64,000 bases of DNA, from positions 18,087 through 82,086 of the forward strand of contig CAMDPK010000008.1 in assembly GCA_945904015.1 (NCBI GenBank). The letters are read 5' to 3'. The notes below the pieces were generated by a model. That model was given only the letters and a program-made list of their open reading frames with translations, did not search any database and was not told the origin of the DNA. How positions within the stretch are numbered: the first letter of the stretch is position 1; each line of letters starts with the position of its first letter. Positions 52,258-61,475 of the stretch are shown here, piece after piece. Both the position numbers and the translations under genes were made by a program. The DNA is from Candidatus Kuenenia stuttgartensis. Lineage in GTDB: Bacteria; Planctomycetota; Planctomycetia; Planctomycetales; Planctomycetaceae.

Positions 52258-53518
52258 AGAATCGAATGTCGTTGCTCAACCACTGCCGGCGAACTTGCCG
52301 AGCTACACGCTGTGGCAGATCACGGCGTATTTCTTGCGGCTGGGGACGCTGGGGTTTGGAGGCCCGGTTGCGCTGGTCGGATACATGCACCGCGATCTCG
52401 TCGAACAGCGGAAATGGATTTCCGAAGCGGACTACAAGGAAGGGCTGACGCTGGCTCAATTGATGCCGGGGCCGCTGGCGGCGCAGCTTGCGATCTATCT
52501 GGGCTATGTGCATTACGGAGTGCTCGGCGCGACGCTGGTCGGAGTCGGCTTCGTGTTGCCGTCGTTCTTGATGGTCGTGGCGTTGGGCTGGACTTATCAG
52601 GCTTATGGCGGGCTGACGTGGATGCAGTCGGTGTTCTACGGCGTCGGCGCGAGCGTCATCGCGATCATCCTCATCAGTGCCTACAAGCTGACGCTCAAGA
52701 CAATCGGCAAGGACAAGCTGCTGTGGGCGATCTATCTGGTGAGCGGCGCTGTCACGCTTGTCACGGAGTCGGAATGGATTGCGCTGTTTCTCGGAGCGGG
52801 TGTGCTGACGTGGTTCGTCAAGACGCCGAAGTCGCCCTTGAAGCCGGTGTCTGATTCCGGTTCGCCACCCAGTTCGTCCGGAACAACAACCGCGACGATG
52901 CTGCTTCCGCCACTGGCTGCGCTACCGATCGCAACGGGCAATACGCTGCTGCTGCAAATCGCGTTGTTCTTCACCAAGGCGGGAGCGTTCGTGTTCGGCA
53001 GTGGCTTGGCCATCGTGCCGTTTCTCTACAGCGGGGTCGTGAAGGATTACGGCTGGATCAACGAGCAAGAATTTCTCGATGCGGTCGCGGTGGCGATGAT
53101 CACACCCGGTCCGGTGGTCATCACGGTCGGCTTCATTGGCTACCTCGTGGGTGATAAGTCTGGAGGAACGATCGGCGGGTTCGAGGCGGCGACGGTGGCC
53201 GCGCTGGCGACGTTTCTGCCGTGCTATCTGCTGACGATCATCCCCGCTCCGTACTTCAAGAAGCATGGCAAGCGACCGGGCATCGTGGCATTCGTCGATG
53301 GCGTGACAGCCGCCGCCATCGGAGCCATCGCGGGAGCGGTGCTGGTGCTTGGCCGTCGCACAATCTTCCCTGACGGCTGGTCGCCGGAGTGGCCGAAGAT
53401 CGCGTTGCTGCTGGTGACGTTGGGCCTGCTGCTGAAATTCAAAAAGCTACCGGAGCCATTGATCATCCTCGGAGCCGCGATCGTGGGTTTGGTGGTCTAC
53501 CCATTGGCCCATCCCTGA
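52241..53518 (+). CDS. chrA: ChrA-type chromate transporter
   Basis: A 425-residue inner-membrane protein of the CHR family, which exports chromate or related oxyanions. It has the two homologous CHR halves. The first has FGGPVALVGYMHRDLVEQRK and LAQLMPGPLAAQLAIYLGYV; the second has FGSGLAIVPFLYSGVV and MITPGPVVITVGFIGYLVGD. About 12 membrane helices are likely; the central loop (about 205-235) is Ser/Pro-rich. ATG 52241 follows GAGGA at 52229-52233, inside the end of the YezD gene. The pairing with a sulfate-type permease suggests balanced uptake and export of similar anions; actual chromate resistance is not proven. Confidence 0.93.
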   Translation: MSSETEESNVVAQPLPANLPSYTLWQITAYFLRLGTLGFGGPVALVGYMHRDLVEQRKWISEADYKEGLTLAQLMPGPLAAQLAIYLGYVHYGVLGATLVGVGFVLPSFLMVVALGWTYQAYGGLTWMQSVFYGVGASVIAIILISAYKLTLKTIGKDKLLWAIYLVSGAVTLVTESEWIALFLGAGVLTWFVKTPKSPLKPVSDSGSPPSSSGTTTATMLLPPLAALPIATGNTLLLQIALFFTKAGAFVFGSGLAIVPFLYSGVVKDYGWINEQEFLDAVAVAMITPGPVVITVGFIGYLVGDKSGGTIGGFEAATVAALATFLPCYLLTIIPAPYFKKHGKRPGIVAFVDGVTAAAIGAIAGAVLVLGRRTIFPDGWSPEWPKIALLLVTLGLLLKFKKLPEPLIILGAAIVGLVVYPLAHP

Positions 53519-53648
53519 AATTGATCGCTCTCAAGAGCGGTCGCGACTCCAACGATTTCGTGAAGTTTGACAATCATTCAAGTTGTAACGGCGAACTGCT
53601 GATCTCATCGGAATTCCAATCGAAGCTGACCGGACCACCGGAGGCTGA

Positions 53649-53690
53649 CGGAGGCTGAAGGGCTTCTCCGTAAGCCTCCGTTTTCTTTTT
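53649..53690 (+). terminator. Terminator hairpin between chrA and the porin gene
   Basis: Stem CGGAGGCT (53649-53656) with AGCCTCCG (53673-53680), 16-base loop, followed by TTTTCTTTTT (53681-53690). It ends the permease-YezD-ChrA unit, or acts in the porin leader: the porin ribosome site (GAGGAGG, 53713-53719) begins 23 bases later. No convincing -35/-10 pair was identified; a TTGACA lies at 53567-53572. Confidence 0.8.
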
Positions 53691-53724
53691 GGTCTTGGGA
53701 CCGAACGTCACCGAGGAGGGTGTC

Positions 53725-55188
53725 ATGGGTCAGGTCAGAGTTGTTTGGTTTGTCTTCATCGCGTTGCTGGCGACGCATCTCGCGCCGGCTCGCGCGCAGA
53801 GTGATTCGACTGCGGCGATTCCACGAGTCGATGACAGTGGGGCATCGGCGACGGTCTTTGCTGCTGGTGTTGACGACGATCTGGCAGCCGAACTGCGGTC
53901 GCTGCGCGAGTCGGTCCAACGCCTGGAGAGCCGCGAACAGAAACGCGATCTCGACACGATCTTCGGCCGGCTCGATAAGCTGGAAAAGGGAACCGCAAAG
54001 CCGATCGACAATCCCAATCAGTGGACGGTGAAGCTCGGCGGTCACGTGCAGATGGACTACATCAATTGGGCCAACGCCGATTCGGCGATCACCGGCCCGG
54101 CCGCCGCTCCGGGCACGAAGGACTATTTCGAGTTCCGCCGGCTGCGACTCACGGCCGATGGCAAGGGATATGGGGTCTTTGATTTTCGTCTGCAGATGAC
54201 GCTCGAACCGGAGTCGGTCGGCGAAAGTCCAGCCGGCACCGTGACGTCGCCCGAAGTCAAAGACGCCTACCTCTCGATGAACGAAATTCCGTGGCTGGGA
54301 CGGATGCGGATCGGAAACTTCTTCGTGCCGTTCGGTCTCGAACAAGTGACCAACGACACGTTCAACGTTTTCATGGAACGATCCATTCCGACGCAGGGCA
54401 TCTTTACGGCGGACCGCGAGGTCGGCATCGCGTTTTACAACTGCACCGAAGACAAAAACGTCACTTGGAGTTACGGCGCGTTCTTCGACAGCATCAGTGA
54501 AGCGCTGAAAGAGCGAATCGACGACAATCAAGGCTATCGGCTGAGCGGTCGCGTGACCTGGCTGCCGTACTACGACGAAGCCTCGAATGGCCGCTATCTC
54601 GTGCATCTGGGAGCCGGTGTCTTGCACACGGACGACCAGAACGACAGCGTCCGGTTCCGAGCACGACCACAGATTCACGAAGGTCCGCGTCTGATCGATA
54701 GCGGCGCGATCAGCGCCGACACCTACACAACTGGCAATCTCGAAATGGCCGTTGTCTGGGGACATGTCGCCGTGCAAAGCGAAGCATTCTTATCCAGCGT
54801 CAATCGCAACGTGGGCGGAGCCGCGACGGTCGGCGGAGCGTACATCCACGGCAGCTACTTCTTGACGGGAGAGAACCGCGTCTACGAGCGCTTCGGCCAG
54901 CACGGTGCTCAGTTCGGTCGCAACGTCCCAAAGACAAACTTTTTCCTGGCTCACGGTGAAGGCTGCTCGGGCTGGGGAGCGTGGGAAGCGAAGGCTCGCT
55001 GGTCGCACCTGAATCTGCACGACGTCAATCAAGGCGAATACAACGACCTGACCGTCGGCATGAACTGGTACTGGAGCGATCGCACACGACTGATGTTCGA
55101 CTGGATTCACCCCGTGACGAGCAGCGGCACAACCTTTGGCCACACCAACTCCGACTTGTTGGCGATGCGGTTCGACTTCAATTGGTAG
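53725..55188 (+). CDS. OprO/OprP-type outer-membrane porin
   Basis: A 487-residue outer-membrane beta-barrel of the phosphate-selective porin O/P family. The signal RVVWFVFIALLATHLAPARA is followed by a short periplasmic coiled coil (LAAELRSLRESVQRLESREQ). The barrel begins at WTVKLGGHVQMDYINW, includes FFEFRRLRLTADGKGYGVFD-like strands and the family's MRIGNFFVPFGLEQVTND, and ends with an aromatic C-terminal residue (MRFDFNW), the usual insertion signal. It would let anions such as phosphate, pyrophosphate or sulfate reach the periplasm, matching the permease and ChrA genes upstream. GAGGAGG at 53713-53719 fixes ATG 53725. Confidence 0.93.
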   Translation: MGQVRVVWFVFIALLATHLAPARAQSDSTAAIPRVDDSGASATVFAAGVDDDLAAELRSLRESVQRLESREQKRDLDTIFGRLDKLEKGTAKPIDNPNQWTVKLGGHVQMDYINWANADSAITGPAAAPGTKDYFEFRRLRLTADGKGYGVFDFRLQMTLEPESVGESPAGTVTSPEVKDAYLSMNEIPWLGRMRIGNFFVPFGLEQVTNDTFNVFMERSIPTQGIFTADREVGIAFYNCTEDKNVTWSYGAFFDSISEALKERIDDNQGYRLSGRVTWLPYYDEASNGRYLVHLGAGVLHTDDQNDSVRFRARPQIHEGPRLIDSGAISADTYTTGNLEMAVVWGHVAVQSEAFLSSVNRNVGGAATVGGAYIHGSYFLTGENRVYERFGQHGAQFGRNVPKTNFFLAHGEGCSGWGAWEAKARWSHLNLHDVNQGEYNDLTVGMNWYWSDRTRLMFDWIHPVTSSGTTFGHTNSDLLAMRFDFNW

Positions 55189-55190
55189 CC

Positions 55191-55628
55191 TCACGCCAGC
55201 GTGCGGATGTTCGGGATGAAGTCGACGATTCGCTGCATTTCGTGGTTGAGTTGCAGAGTCAAATTGCGTGTCTGGTTCCAGTCGGCGTCCTTGGCGGCGG
55301 ATTCCAGGTTCGAGCAAATCTGCATCAAAGTGTTGGCAGTGAGGACGCCGGCAACTCCTTTGAGGCCGTGGGCTTTGGCGGAGATCGTGGCGTGATCTCC
55401 TTCGACCAGCGCCGTGGCAAAGGCATCGAGACTCGATTGGCTCGTCTTCTCAAATTCACCCAACAGAGTGAGGGCGAAGTCCAAGTTGCCCAGGCATCGC
55501 TCGAGAAGTCGATCGCGATCAATCGGTGGTGCGGGCAGCAACTCTTGGAAGTCGCGCGCGGGCAGTTCAAAGGCGCGGTACGACGGATCGGTCGAGCATT
55601 CGGTTGGACTGACGGAGATGGCATTCAT
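55191..55628 (-). CDS. Stand-alone HPt phosphotransfer protein
   Basis: A 145-residue protein with a histidine phosphotransfer domain at about 35-140. The phosphoacceptor site is AHGLKGVAGVL (His near 87), in a helical bundle beginning LLERCLGNLDFALTLLGEFE and ending NLTLQLNHEMQRIVDFIPNI. It accepts phosphate from a receiver and passes it to a response regulator. It lies 175 bases downstream of the hybrid kinase in the same direction and is its likely partner. No output regulator is encoded nearby. It converges with the porin gene, 2 bases apart. No good ribosome site is seen before ATG 55628. Confidence 0.9.
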   Translation of the reverse strand: MNAISVSPTECSTDPSYRAFELPARDFQELLPAPPIDRDRLLERCLGNLDFALTLLGEFEKTSQSSLDAFATALVEGDHATISAKAHGLKGVAGVLTANTLMQICSNLESAAKDADWNQTRNLTLQLNHEMQRIVDFIPNIRTLA

Positions 55629-55803
55629 GAGGAGGTCGTCTCAAGTTGCAAACGGTGTCGAATCTTGGTGTGGTTGCCAGTGATGAGCGGCAAAGGAATT
55701 TCTAGCTCGCCGCTCTCACCGAATGCGGGATCACGGCGTGAAAATCGAGCCGGCGGCGCGCGTCGTGCGACGTTCGCGCCGATTGTGCCAACCGTGCCGA
55801 TGG

Positions 55804-58794
55804 CTACGGCATCAACTCGGCGAAGCGGGACGTGAGATATTTCGCGAGTATCGTTTGCAACTGACTCGCCTGGAGCGGTTTGCTGAGGTACTCGTCCATG
55901 CCGGCCTCCAGGCAGAGTTCGCGGTCCCCTTTGAGGGCGTTGGCGGTCAGCGCGATGATCGGCAAATGGCCCGGGAGTTCGCCGACCGTTTCGCGGCGGC
56001 GGATTTCGCGAGTGGCTGTGAAGCCGTCCATCTCCGGCATTTGGCAATCCATCAGAGCCAGCTCGTAGCGATGTTGTTGCAGCGCTGTCAGAGCCTCGTC
56101 GCCGTTGTTCACGATGTCGCAGGTGCAGCCGCAGTGTTTCAAGAGTTCGCGGACAAACATCTGGTTGATGCTGTTGTCTTCGGCGACCAGAATGTGGCCG
56201 GAGAACGTGGTGGCCTGTTCGTTGGCAGTGGTGTCAGGCTTCGGACCTGAAGTCGCGGTCGAAGGCGTGACGGCCAATAAGGAGGTCAGGACATTGAAAA
56301 GGGCGCTGGGACGAATTGGGTCGTCCAGAAGGTGTCGCAATCCGAAGAGATGCAGCAGGTTCGCAATGTCATTACTTTCGCTGATTCCCAATCCGATGAC
56401 CGGTGGATAGCGACGCCGTGCCAATTTTTGGAGATGGACGAATTCGTCGCCGACAGCCAACGAGCACTCTGCCAGGACAACGTCAATCGGTTGGCTGGTG
56501 GCCTCCGCTTTGGTGACGGCGTCGATCGCTTCCCGGAGTGTGCTCACATGCTCGCAGGGACATCCCCAATCCTTCAGACAAACAGCGATCTGGCGGCGTT
56601 CATTTTCCACGCCATTGACTACCAGCACTTTCGTTCCCTCGAGCCGTTGCCGGCGCTTGACCGCCCTGATCTCGGACTTGACGAGTTCGAGAGGAAGTTC
56701 AATCCAAAACGTGGAACCGATGCCCGCACGGCTCGTCACTCCGACGGTTCCACCCATCATTTCGACCAACTGCTTGGTGATGGAGAGTCCCAGGCCGGTT
56801 CCCCCGAAATGTCGCGCCGTCGAGCGATCGACCTGCGCGAACGGTGAAAACAGGAGGTTCAGCTTGTCATCGGGAATTCCCAGGCCGGTGTCGGTCACTG
56901 CCAATCGGACCACGATACGGCGCTCGTCGCGTTGGACGCACGTTGTTTCGAGGGTCACGCTGCCCGACGCGGTGAACTTCAATGCGTTGCCGAGCAGATT
57001 CACCAAGATCTGTCGCACGCGCGTGTCGTCGCACATCACGGTGACACACGCTTCCGGATCGAGCCGGCAGGAGAGCGAGACTCCTTTCTGTTTGGCTCGA
57101 TGCGAGAACATCGTGATGACGTCGTAGGCCATAGCCTCGAGGTCGCAAACGTGGAGGTCCAGCTCAATCTTTCCGGCTTCAATTTTGGAGATGTCGAGGA
57201 CGTCGTTGATGAGACTCAGCAAGGCTCTGCCGCTGGTACTGCTGGCATCAATGAATTCGCGCTGCTTGTCGGTCAGCGAAGTTTTCAGCAACAGCTCATT
57301 CATCCCCAGCACGCCGTTGAGCGGTGTCCGCAGTTCATGGCTCATCGAAGCCAGGAATTCACTTTTGAACCGGCTGGCTTGGATGAGTTCGTCGTTGGCG
57401 GCGGTCAGTTCCGCGGTCCGTTCGGCCACGCGGTCGGCGAGTTGGGCACGGTCTTGTTCGATGACGGTGTTGGCCTCTTGCAGCTTCTCGGCGGCGGACT
57501 GGAGTTCCCTTAGAACCTTCAGACGCTCGGTGGCATCGCGCACGGCCGCCGCGACCAGCAGGCCCTTCGGAGTTTGCATGGGACTGAGGCTGACATCGAC
57601 CGGAAACACGCTGCCATCTTTCCGCAAGCCGAGCAGGTCGTTGCGTCCGCTGCCCATCGCGCGGGGCACGGCGGAATCCAGGTAGCGTTTACGCAAACTG
57701 GGATGACCAGTCCGCAGCTCGGCGGGCATCAGCGCTTCGACTGGCTGCCCCAACAACTCATCGGGCAGCCAACCAAAAAGGGTGGCGACTTGCTGGTTGG
57801 CCTGAATGATGATGCCGTCACTATTGCTGAGCACGATCGCATCGGGAGAGAACTCGAAGAGGCTGGAGAAACGCCGCTCACTGTCGACAAGGTCGGCGGT
57901 GCGTTCCTCCACGCGGCGCTCCAAGTCGGCATTGAGCTGTTGAATCGTTCGTTCAAGACCGCGCTCGTCAGCAACGTCGCGAAAGATGAGCACGATGCCA
58001 GCGATTTTTCCGGCGGCATCTCGAATGGGAGCGGCACTGTCTGCGATCGGCCACTCGGTGCCGTCGCGGGAAATGAGCACCGTGTGATTCGCCAGACCTT
58101 GAATCACTCCGGATTCCAAGACAGCGTCCACCGGGATGATCGCCCGCCGCCGCGTCCCTTCATTGATGATGTGAAAGACTTCGTCGATCGGCCGGCCGGC
58201 AGCTTCGGACTGCGTCCAGCCGGTCATTTGCTCGGCAGCGGGATTCATCCGCGCGACGCGACGCGCGGCATCCGTCGCGATCACTGCGTCGCCGATCGCG
58301 TCGAGCGTGATGGCGAGATTCTGCTCGCTGCGCCGCAAGGCTTCCTCGGCCCGAACGCGATCGGTCAAGTCTTGAGCCGTCCCGACAAACCCGGTGACTC
58401 GTCCCACACTGTCTCGCAATGCCGAGACCGAGAGTTGCACCGGACAAGTGCTGCCGTCTTTGCGAACCAGAGTCCATTCACTCGGCTGGCCGTTGCCTTC
58501 CAGACAACTCGTCCGAAAAAAATCCTGCCCCGGTTTCACTGTGCGTCCAAGTTTGTGAGACAATTCCGCAGCACGCGCTGCCACTTCCGCCGAGACATGC
58601 CAGATCGCGGGAGTCTGTTTCCCAACCACCTCGTCCGCGCGCCAGCCCAGCAAACGCTCGGCCGCCGGATTGAAGATCCGGACGATTCCGTCCGCATCGG
58701 TGGCGACGATCATCGTCCCGGCTGCGTCGAGAATGGATTTGAGATCGGAGAAGTCCGTTGACGGAACGTCGGGAGCAGAAAGTGAGTAAGGCAT
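55804..58794 (-). CDS. Soluble hybrid histidine kinase: three PAS domains, two receivers
   Basis: A 996-residue sensor without membrane helices. PAS domains lie at about 15-140 (MIVATDADGIVRIFNPAAER), 150-275 (AVIATDAARRVARMNPAAEQ) and 305-430 (AIVLSNSDGIIIQANQQVAT). A coiled coil leads to HisKA at SHELRTPLNG (His near 486), then HATPase with NLLGNALKF, DTGLGIPDD and GGTGLGLSITKQL. Receiver 1 (about 730-850) is degenerate: VVNGVENE in place of the acidic pair and VLAECS at the phosphoacceptor site. Receiver 2 (about 870-990) is intact: LVAEDNSINQ, MDCQMPEMDG, ALTANA, SKPL. Likely flow: His, receiver 2, HPt protein downstream. The 205 bases upstream (58795-58999) hold no gene. Confidence 0.94.
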   Translation of the reverse strand: MPYSLSAPDVPSTDFSDLKSILDAAGTMIVATDADGIVRIFNPAAERLLGWRADEVVGKQTPAIWHVSAEVAARAAELSHKLGRTVKPGQDFFRTSCLEGNGQPSEWTLVRKDGSTCPVQLSVSALRDSVGRVTGFVGTAQDLTDRVRAEEALRRSEQNLAITLDAIGDAVIATDAARRVARMNPAAEQMTGWTQSEAAGRPIDEVFHIINEGTRRRAIIPVDAVLESGVIQGLANHTVLISRDGTEWPIADSAAPIRDAAGKIAGIVLIFRDVADERGLERTIQQLNADLERRVEERTADLVDSERRFSSLFEFSPDAIVLSNSDGIIIQANQQVATLFGWLPDELLGQPVEALMPAELRTGHPSLRKRYLDSAVPRAMGSGRNDLLGLRKDGSVFPVDVSLSPMQTPKGLLVAAAVRDATERLKVLRELQSAAEKLQEANTVIEQDRAQLADRVAERTAELTAANDELIQASRFKSEFLASMSHELRTPLNGVLGMNELLLKTSLTDKQREFIDASSTSGRALLSLINDVLDISKIEAGKIELDLHVCDLEAMAYDVITMFSHRAKQKGVSLSCRLDPEACVTVMCDDTRVRQILVNLLGNALKFTASGSVTLETTCVQRDERRIVVRLAVTDTGLGIPDDKLNLLFSPFAQVDRSTARHFGGTGLGLSITKQLVEMMGGTVGVTSRAGIGSTFWIELPLELVKSEIRAVKRRQRLEGTKVLVVNGVENERRQIAVCLKDWGCPCEHVSTLREAIDAVTKAEATSQPIDVVLAECSLAVGDEFVHLQKLARRRYPPVIGLGISESNDIANLLHLFGLRHLLDDPIRPSALFNVLTSLLAVTPSTATSGPKPDTTANEQATTFSGHILVAEDNSINQMFVRELLKHCGCTCDIVNNGDEALTALQQHRYELALMDCQMPEMDGFTATREIRRRETVGELPGHLPIIALTANALKGDRELCLEAGMDEYLSKPLQASQLQTILAKYLTSRFAELMP

Positions 58795-58999
58795 CGAGAG
58801 ATTGTCCAGATTGCAATGGCAAAATTATCAGTGTCCCGACAGCACAACTGATATCAAGAAAACGCTCATGTGAATAGCGATGATCTGGGCACGGCCAGAG
58901 AGGGTTCGGGAAATCTCCCGACCGAGACGACCACCAAAATTCACGAGCGAGCTTGAGCGATGAATGGCCGAGATCGTTCGTTTTCCACCACAGGTGGTG

Positions 59000-61375
59000 T
59001 CAATCCGATCGGTTCGCTGGCCAGTTCAGATGCCGGTGCAGGAAGCGAAACGTCGTCTGGCCGTGAATTGTGTGCGGGCCGTCGAAGAACTCGATTTCTG
59101 TCCGGTCGCCGATTTCCAATTGGTCGTAGTGGCGGCGGACCTTGCCAAATTCGCCGGCAACCCATTCCGTCGGTTGGCCGCCGTCGCGATGTCCCGCTTC
59201 GACCATGAATGGTCGCGGAGCCATCAGCATCGCCAGTTCCGCGTAGCTCGCCACATGTGCCATGTTCCACTCGGGAACCTCGTACTCGCTGGTGAAAATG
59301 TAACCGCAGCGTTCTTCGTTGGTGGCGATCGTTCGCACCCAGTCGGTGAAGTCTCCGGAGCAGATCGACAGGCAATATCGATCGACCAGCGGCGGAACGC
59401 GCATGGCCGTCTTGCCACCATAGGACAAGCCGTAAAAGCCGATCCGGTTCGCGTCCACGTTGGGCAGCGTCGCGAGCCAGTCCAGCGTTTGCTCGTGCTG
59501 AGCAATGATGAAACTGAACAGCGATCGCTGGAGGGGATTCGACATCCGCTGGATCTCACGAAAGCGATCCCCTCCCCGATAGGGGTTTTGCGGTGCGTAG
59601 ACCAGAAAGCCACGCTTCACGAGTTCCTCACTGAAGGCCTTGTAATATCCGAAGGCTTTGGGGTCGCGCGAAATCGTGTCCATCGCCGTCCCTTCGAGAC
59701 CGTGTTGGCACACGACCAGCGGACGCTTCTCGCCGGCCGCCAAGTTCTTCGGCAGCAGTAGGATTCCGGATGCGATCACGTCGTCCACGACATCCAGCAC
59801 GACTTCGTATCCGGAATACTGATCCGTATCGAGGATCCGCCGCGTTCGTGCATTGTGCGGAAGTCGCTGTCGTGCCAGACGGCCGATCAACTCGTCATGC
59901 ACCATTTCGCAAAGCGACCCGCGCTTTCGCTTCCATTCGTCCGCCGATGTTGGATTCCGCAGCCATTTCGCATCGCGTACTTGAGGACTCCGTCGCAGGA
60001 GGCTCTGCACATGAATCTGCAACTCTTCGAATTGCCGTTTCTGGCGAGCGGTCGCATCTTGAAGAGCGGGGTTCGGTTCGCTGAACCGCGAAGCATCCCG
60101 TTGCCAGACTTCCAGTTTCTCGGCGAGTCCTTGGTCGAGTCCCAATCCAGCGGCGAAGGCCCGCAGCGCCGCATCCGTTCCGGCCGGACCGTCTCCACTT
60201 GGACCACTGACGGCGAGCACAAGCTCCTGCTCCTTGCCGAGTGGTCGATTCATCGCCGTCGCTCGATCAAATTCGGCGCGAACCGAAGCGAGCCGATTGT
60301 TGAGGATTCGACCCGGTGCCGCGCTCGCCCTGCGTCCGTCTCGAACGACAGGCGGTCCGGCGACTTCGACCGCGCCGCTGGCTTCGATCACCAGTCGCCG
60401 CGGCGCAATCAGAACGGCTAGTTCCGCATCACCGAACTCGGTCAACAGGCCCCACATATTTCGATAGATTGGTTCCCGCCAGACTCCTTCGCGCTCCTGG
60501 AAATACCCGCAAATGAGACTCGCCTGAAGGCGTGAGTCGATCGCTGCGGCGTACAGCGCCAAGAGTCCTCCTTCGCCGACACCGGCCACTCCGATTGGGA
60601 ACACGGACGGCTTGGAATTGCTGACTTGCCGCTGCGCGTGTTGCGCCAGCAAATCAACGGCGGCCAGCACCTTCTGAACTTCGTAGCCGATCACATGGCG
60701 ACCCACTTCAAAGGCTTGTCGGTAGATGAACTCGCGATGTGGTTGATTGGTCCAGGCGACACGTGGACTGCCCGATAACTCGTCGCTCCGGCTGATCAAA
60801 GTTGGGATGACGACCAGGCAACCGGCTGCCGCCAGTCGCCGCACGAACTGCACCGACTCGGGCAAGCCATCGCTGACACCGCAGAACATCTCCGGAGTCC
60901 AATCCGCATCCGGCAGCGCCACGACGCCGGCTCGCTGGGTCTCGGGCACCAGCAAGAGTCCTTCCGCAGTCACGCCCTCCAGCACCGGCCAACGGATGGC
61001 GTGGACCGTGACATACTTGGTCCGTGCGACGATCGACGACCGATCCAGCGAGGCGATCAGTTCAAAGCGGTGCTTCTGCATCGGATCAGCCGTCACGCGG
61101 GGATCGACCGCGCCAATCAAGGCACGAAAGCGTTCTCGGCTGGCCTCGACACGAGCCGCGCCAACCTTGCCGCCCGAACGGTCCTGATCCCAACTCACCT
61201 CGCGTCTCTTCCGAGAAGCGGCCAGTTCACGCAGACAGAAGCGTTGAATTCCCTCCACCATGACTTCATCCGCGGGTTGCCGAATCGCGAGCGGTGCCGT
61301 GCCGGGAAGCACTTCAGCAGCAGCCTGCGAGGCGACCGTCAGCAACATCAGGCCAACGCTGCTTCGAATCAGCAT
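59000..61375 (-). CDS. Secreted double alpha/beta hydrolase (acetylxylan-esterase-like)
   Basis: A 791-residue exported protein built from two hydrolase folds. The signal LIRSSVGLMLLTVASQAAAE starts at ATG 61375, 5 bases after AGGGAG; longer frames to 61468 lack a good ribosome site. In the first fold (about 60-400) the nucleophile elbow reads GVAGVGEGG, without serine, so this half is probably not catalytic. The second fold (about 500-790) has GLSYGG (Ser near 648), the RPFMVEAGHRDGG acid region and GPHTIHG (His near 767), and should be active. Homologues are acetylxylan-esterase/dienelactone-hydrolase-like. The next hydrolase gene lies 100 bases upstream on the same strand. Confidence 0.87.
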   Translation of the reverse strand: MLIRSSVGLMLLTVASQAAAEVLPGTAPLAIRQPADEVMVEGIQRFCLRELAASRKRREVSWDQDRSGGKVGAARVEASRERFRALIGAVDPRVTADPMQKHRFELIASLDRSSIVARTKYVTVHAIRWPVLEGVTAEGLLLVPETQRAGVVALPDADWTPEMFCGVSDGLPESVQFVRRLAAAGCLVVIPTLISRSDELSGSPRVAWTNQPHREFIYRQAFEVGRHVIGYEVQKVLAAVDLLAQHAQRQVSNSKPSVFPIGVAGVGEGGLLALYAAAIDSRLQASLICGYFQEREGVWREPIYRNMWGLLTEFGDAELAVLIAPRRLVIEASGAVEVAGPPVVRDGRRASAAPGRILNNRLASVRAEFDRATAMNRPLGKEQELVLAVSGPSGDGPAGTDAALRAFAAGLGLDQGLAEKLEVWQRDASRFSEPNPALQDATARQKRQFEELQIHVQSLLRRSPQVRDAKWLRNPTSADEWKRKRGSLCEMVHDELIGRLARQRLPHNARTRRILDTDQYSGYEVVLDVVDDVIASGILLLPKNLAAGEKRPLVVCQHGLEGTAMDTISRDPKAFGYYKAFSEELVKRGFLVYAPQNPYRGGDRFREIQRMSNPLQRSLFSFIIAQHEQTLDWLATLPNVDANRIGFYGLSYGGKTAMRVPPLVDRYCLSICSGDFTDWVRTIATNEERCGYIFTSEYEVPEWNMAHVASYAELAMLMAPRPFMVEAGHRDGGQPTEWVAGEFGKVRRHYDQLEIGDRTEIEFFDGPHTIHGQTTFRFLHRHLNWPANRSD

Positions 61376-61475
61376 TGCTCCCTGGAACCGCTGCATCGGC
61401 AAACGAAACTGCTTGCATTCGCGATCCATTGGATTCACAGGCACGATTTCTTCGGAGATGAGTTCCACATGCCAC

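Noticed and set aside
53605..54777. 390-codon minus-strand frame
   Set aside because: Antisense to the porin gene, which has a signal peptide, barrel motifs and terminal aromatic residue.
57574..58761. 395-codon plus-strand frame
   Set aside because: Antisense to the hybrid histidine kinase, whose motifs are complete on the other strand.
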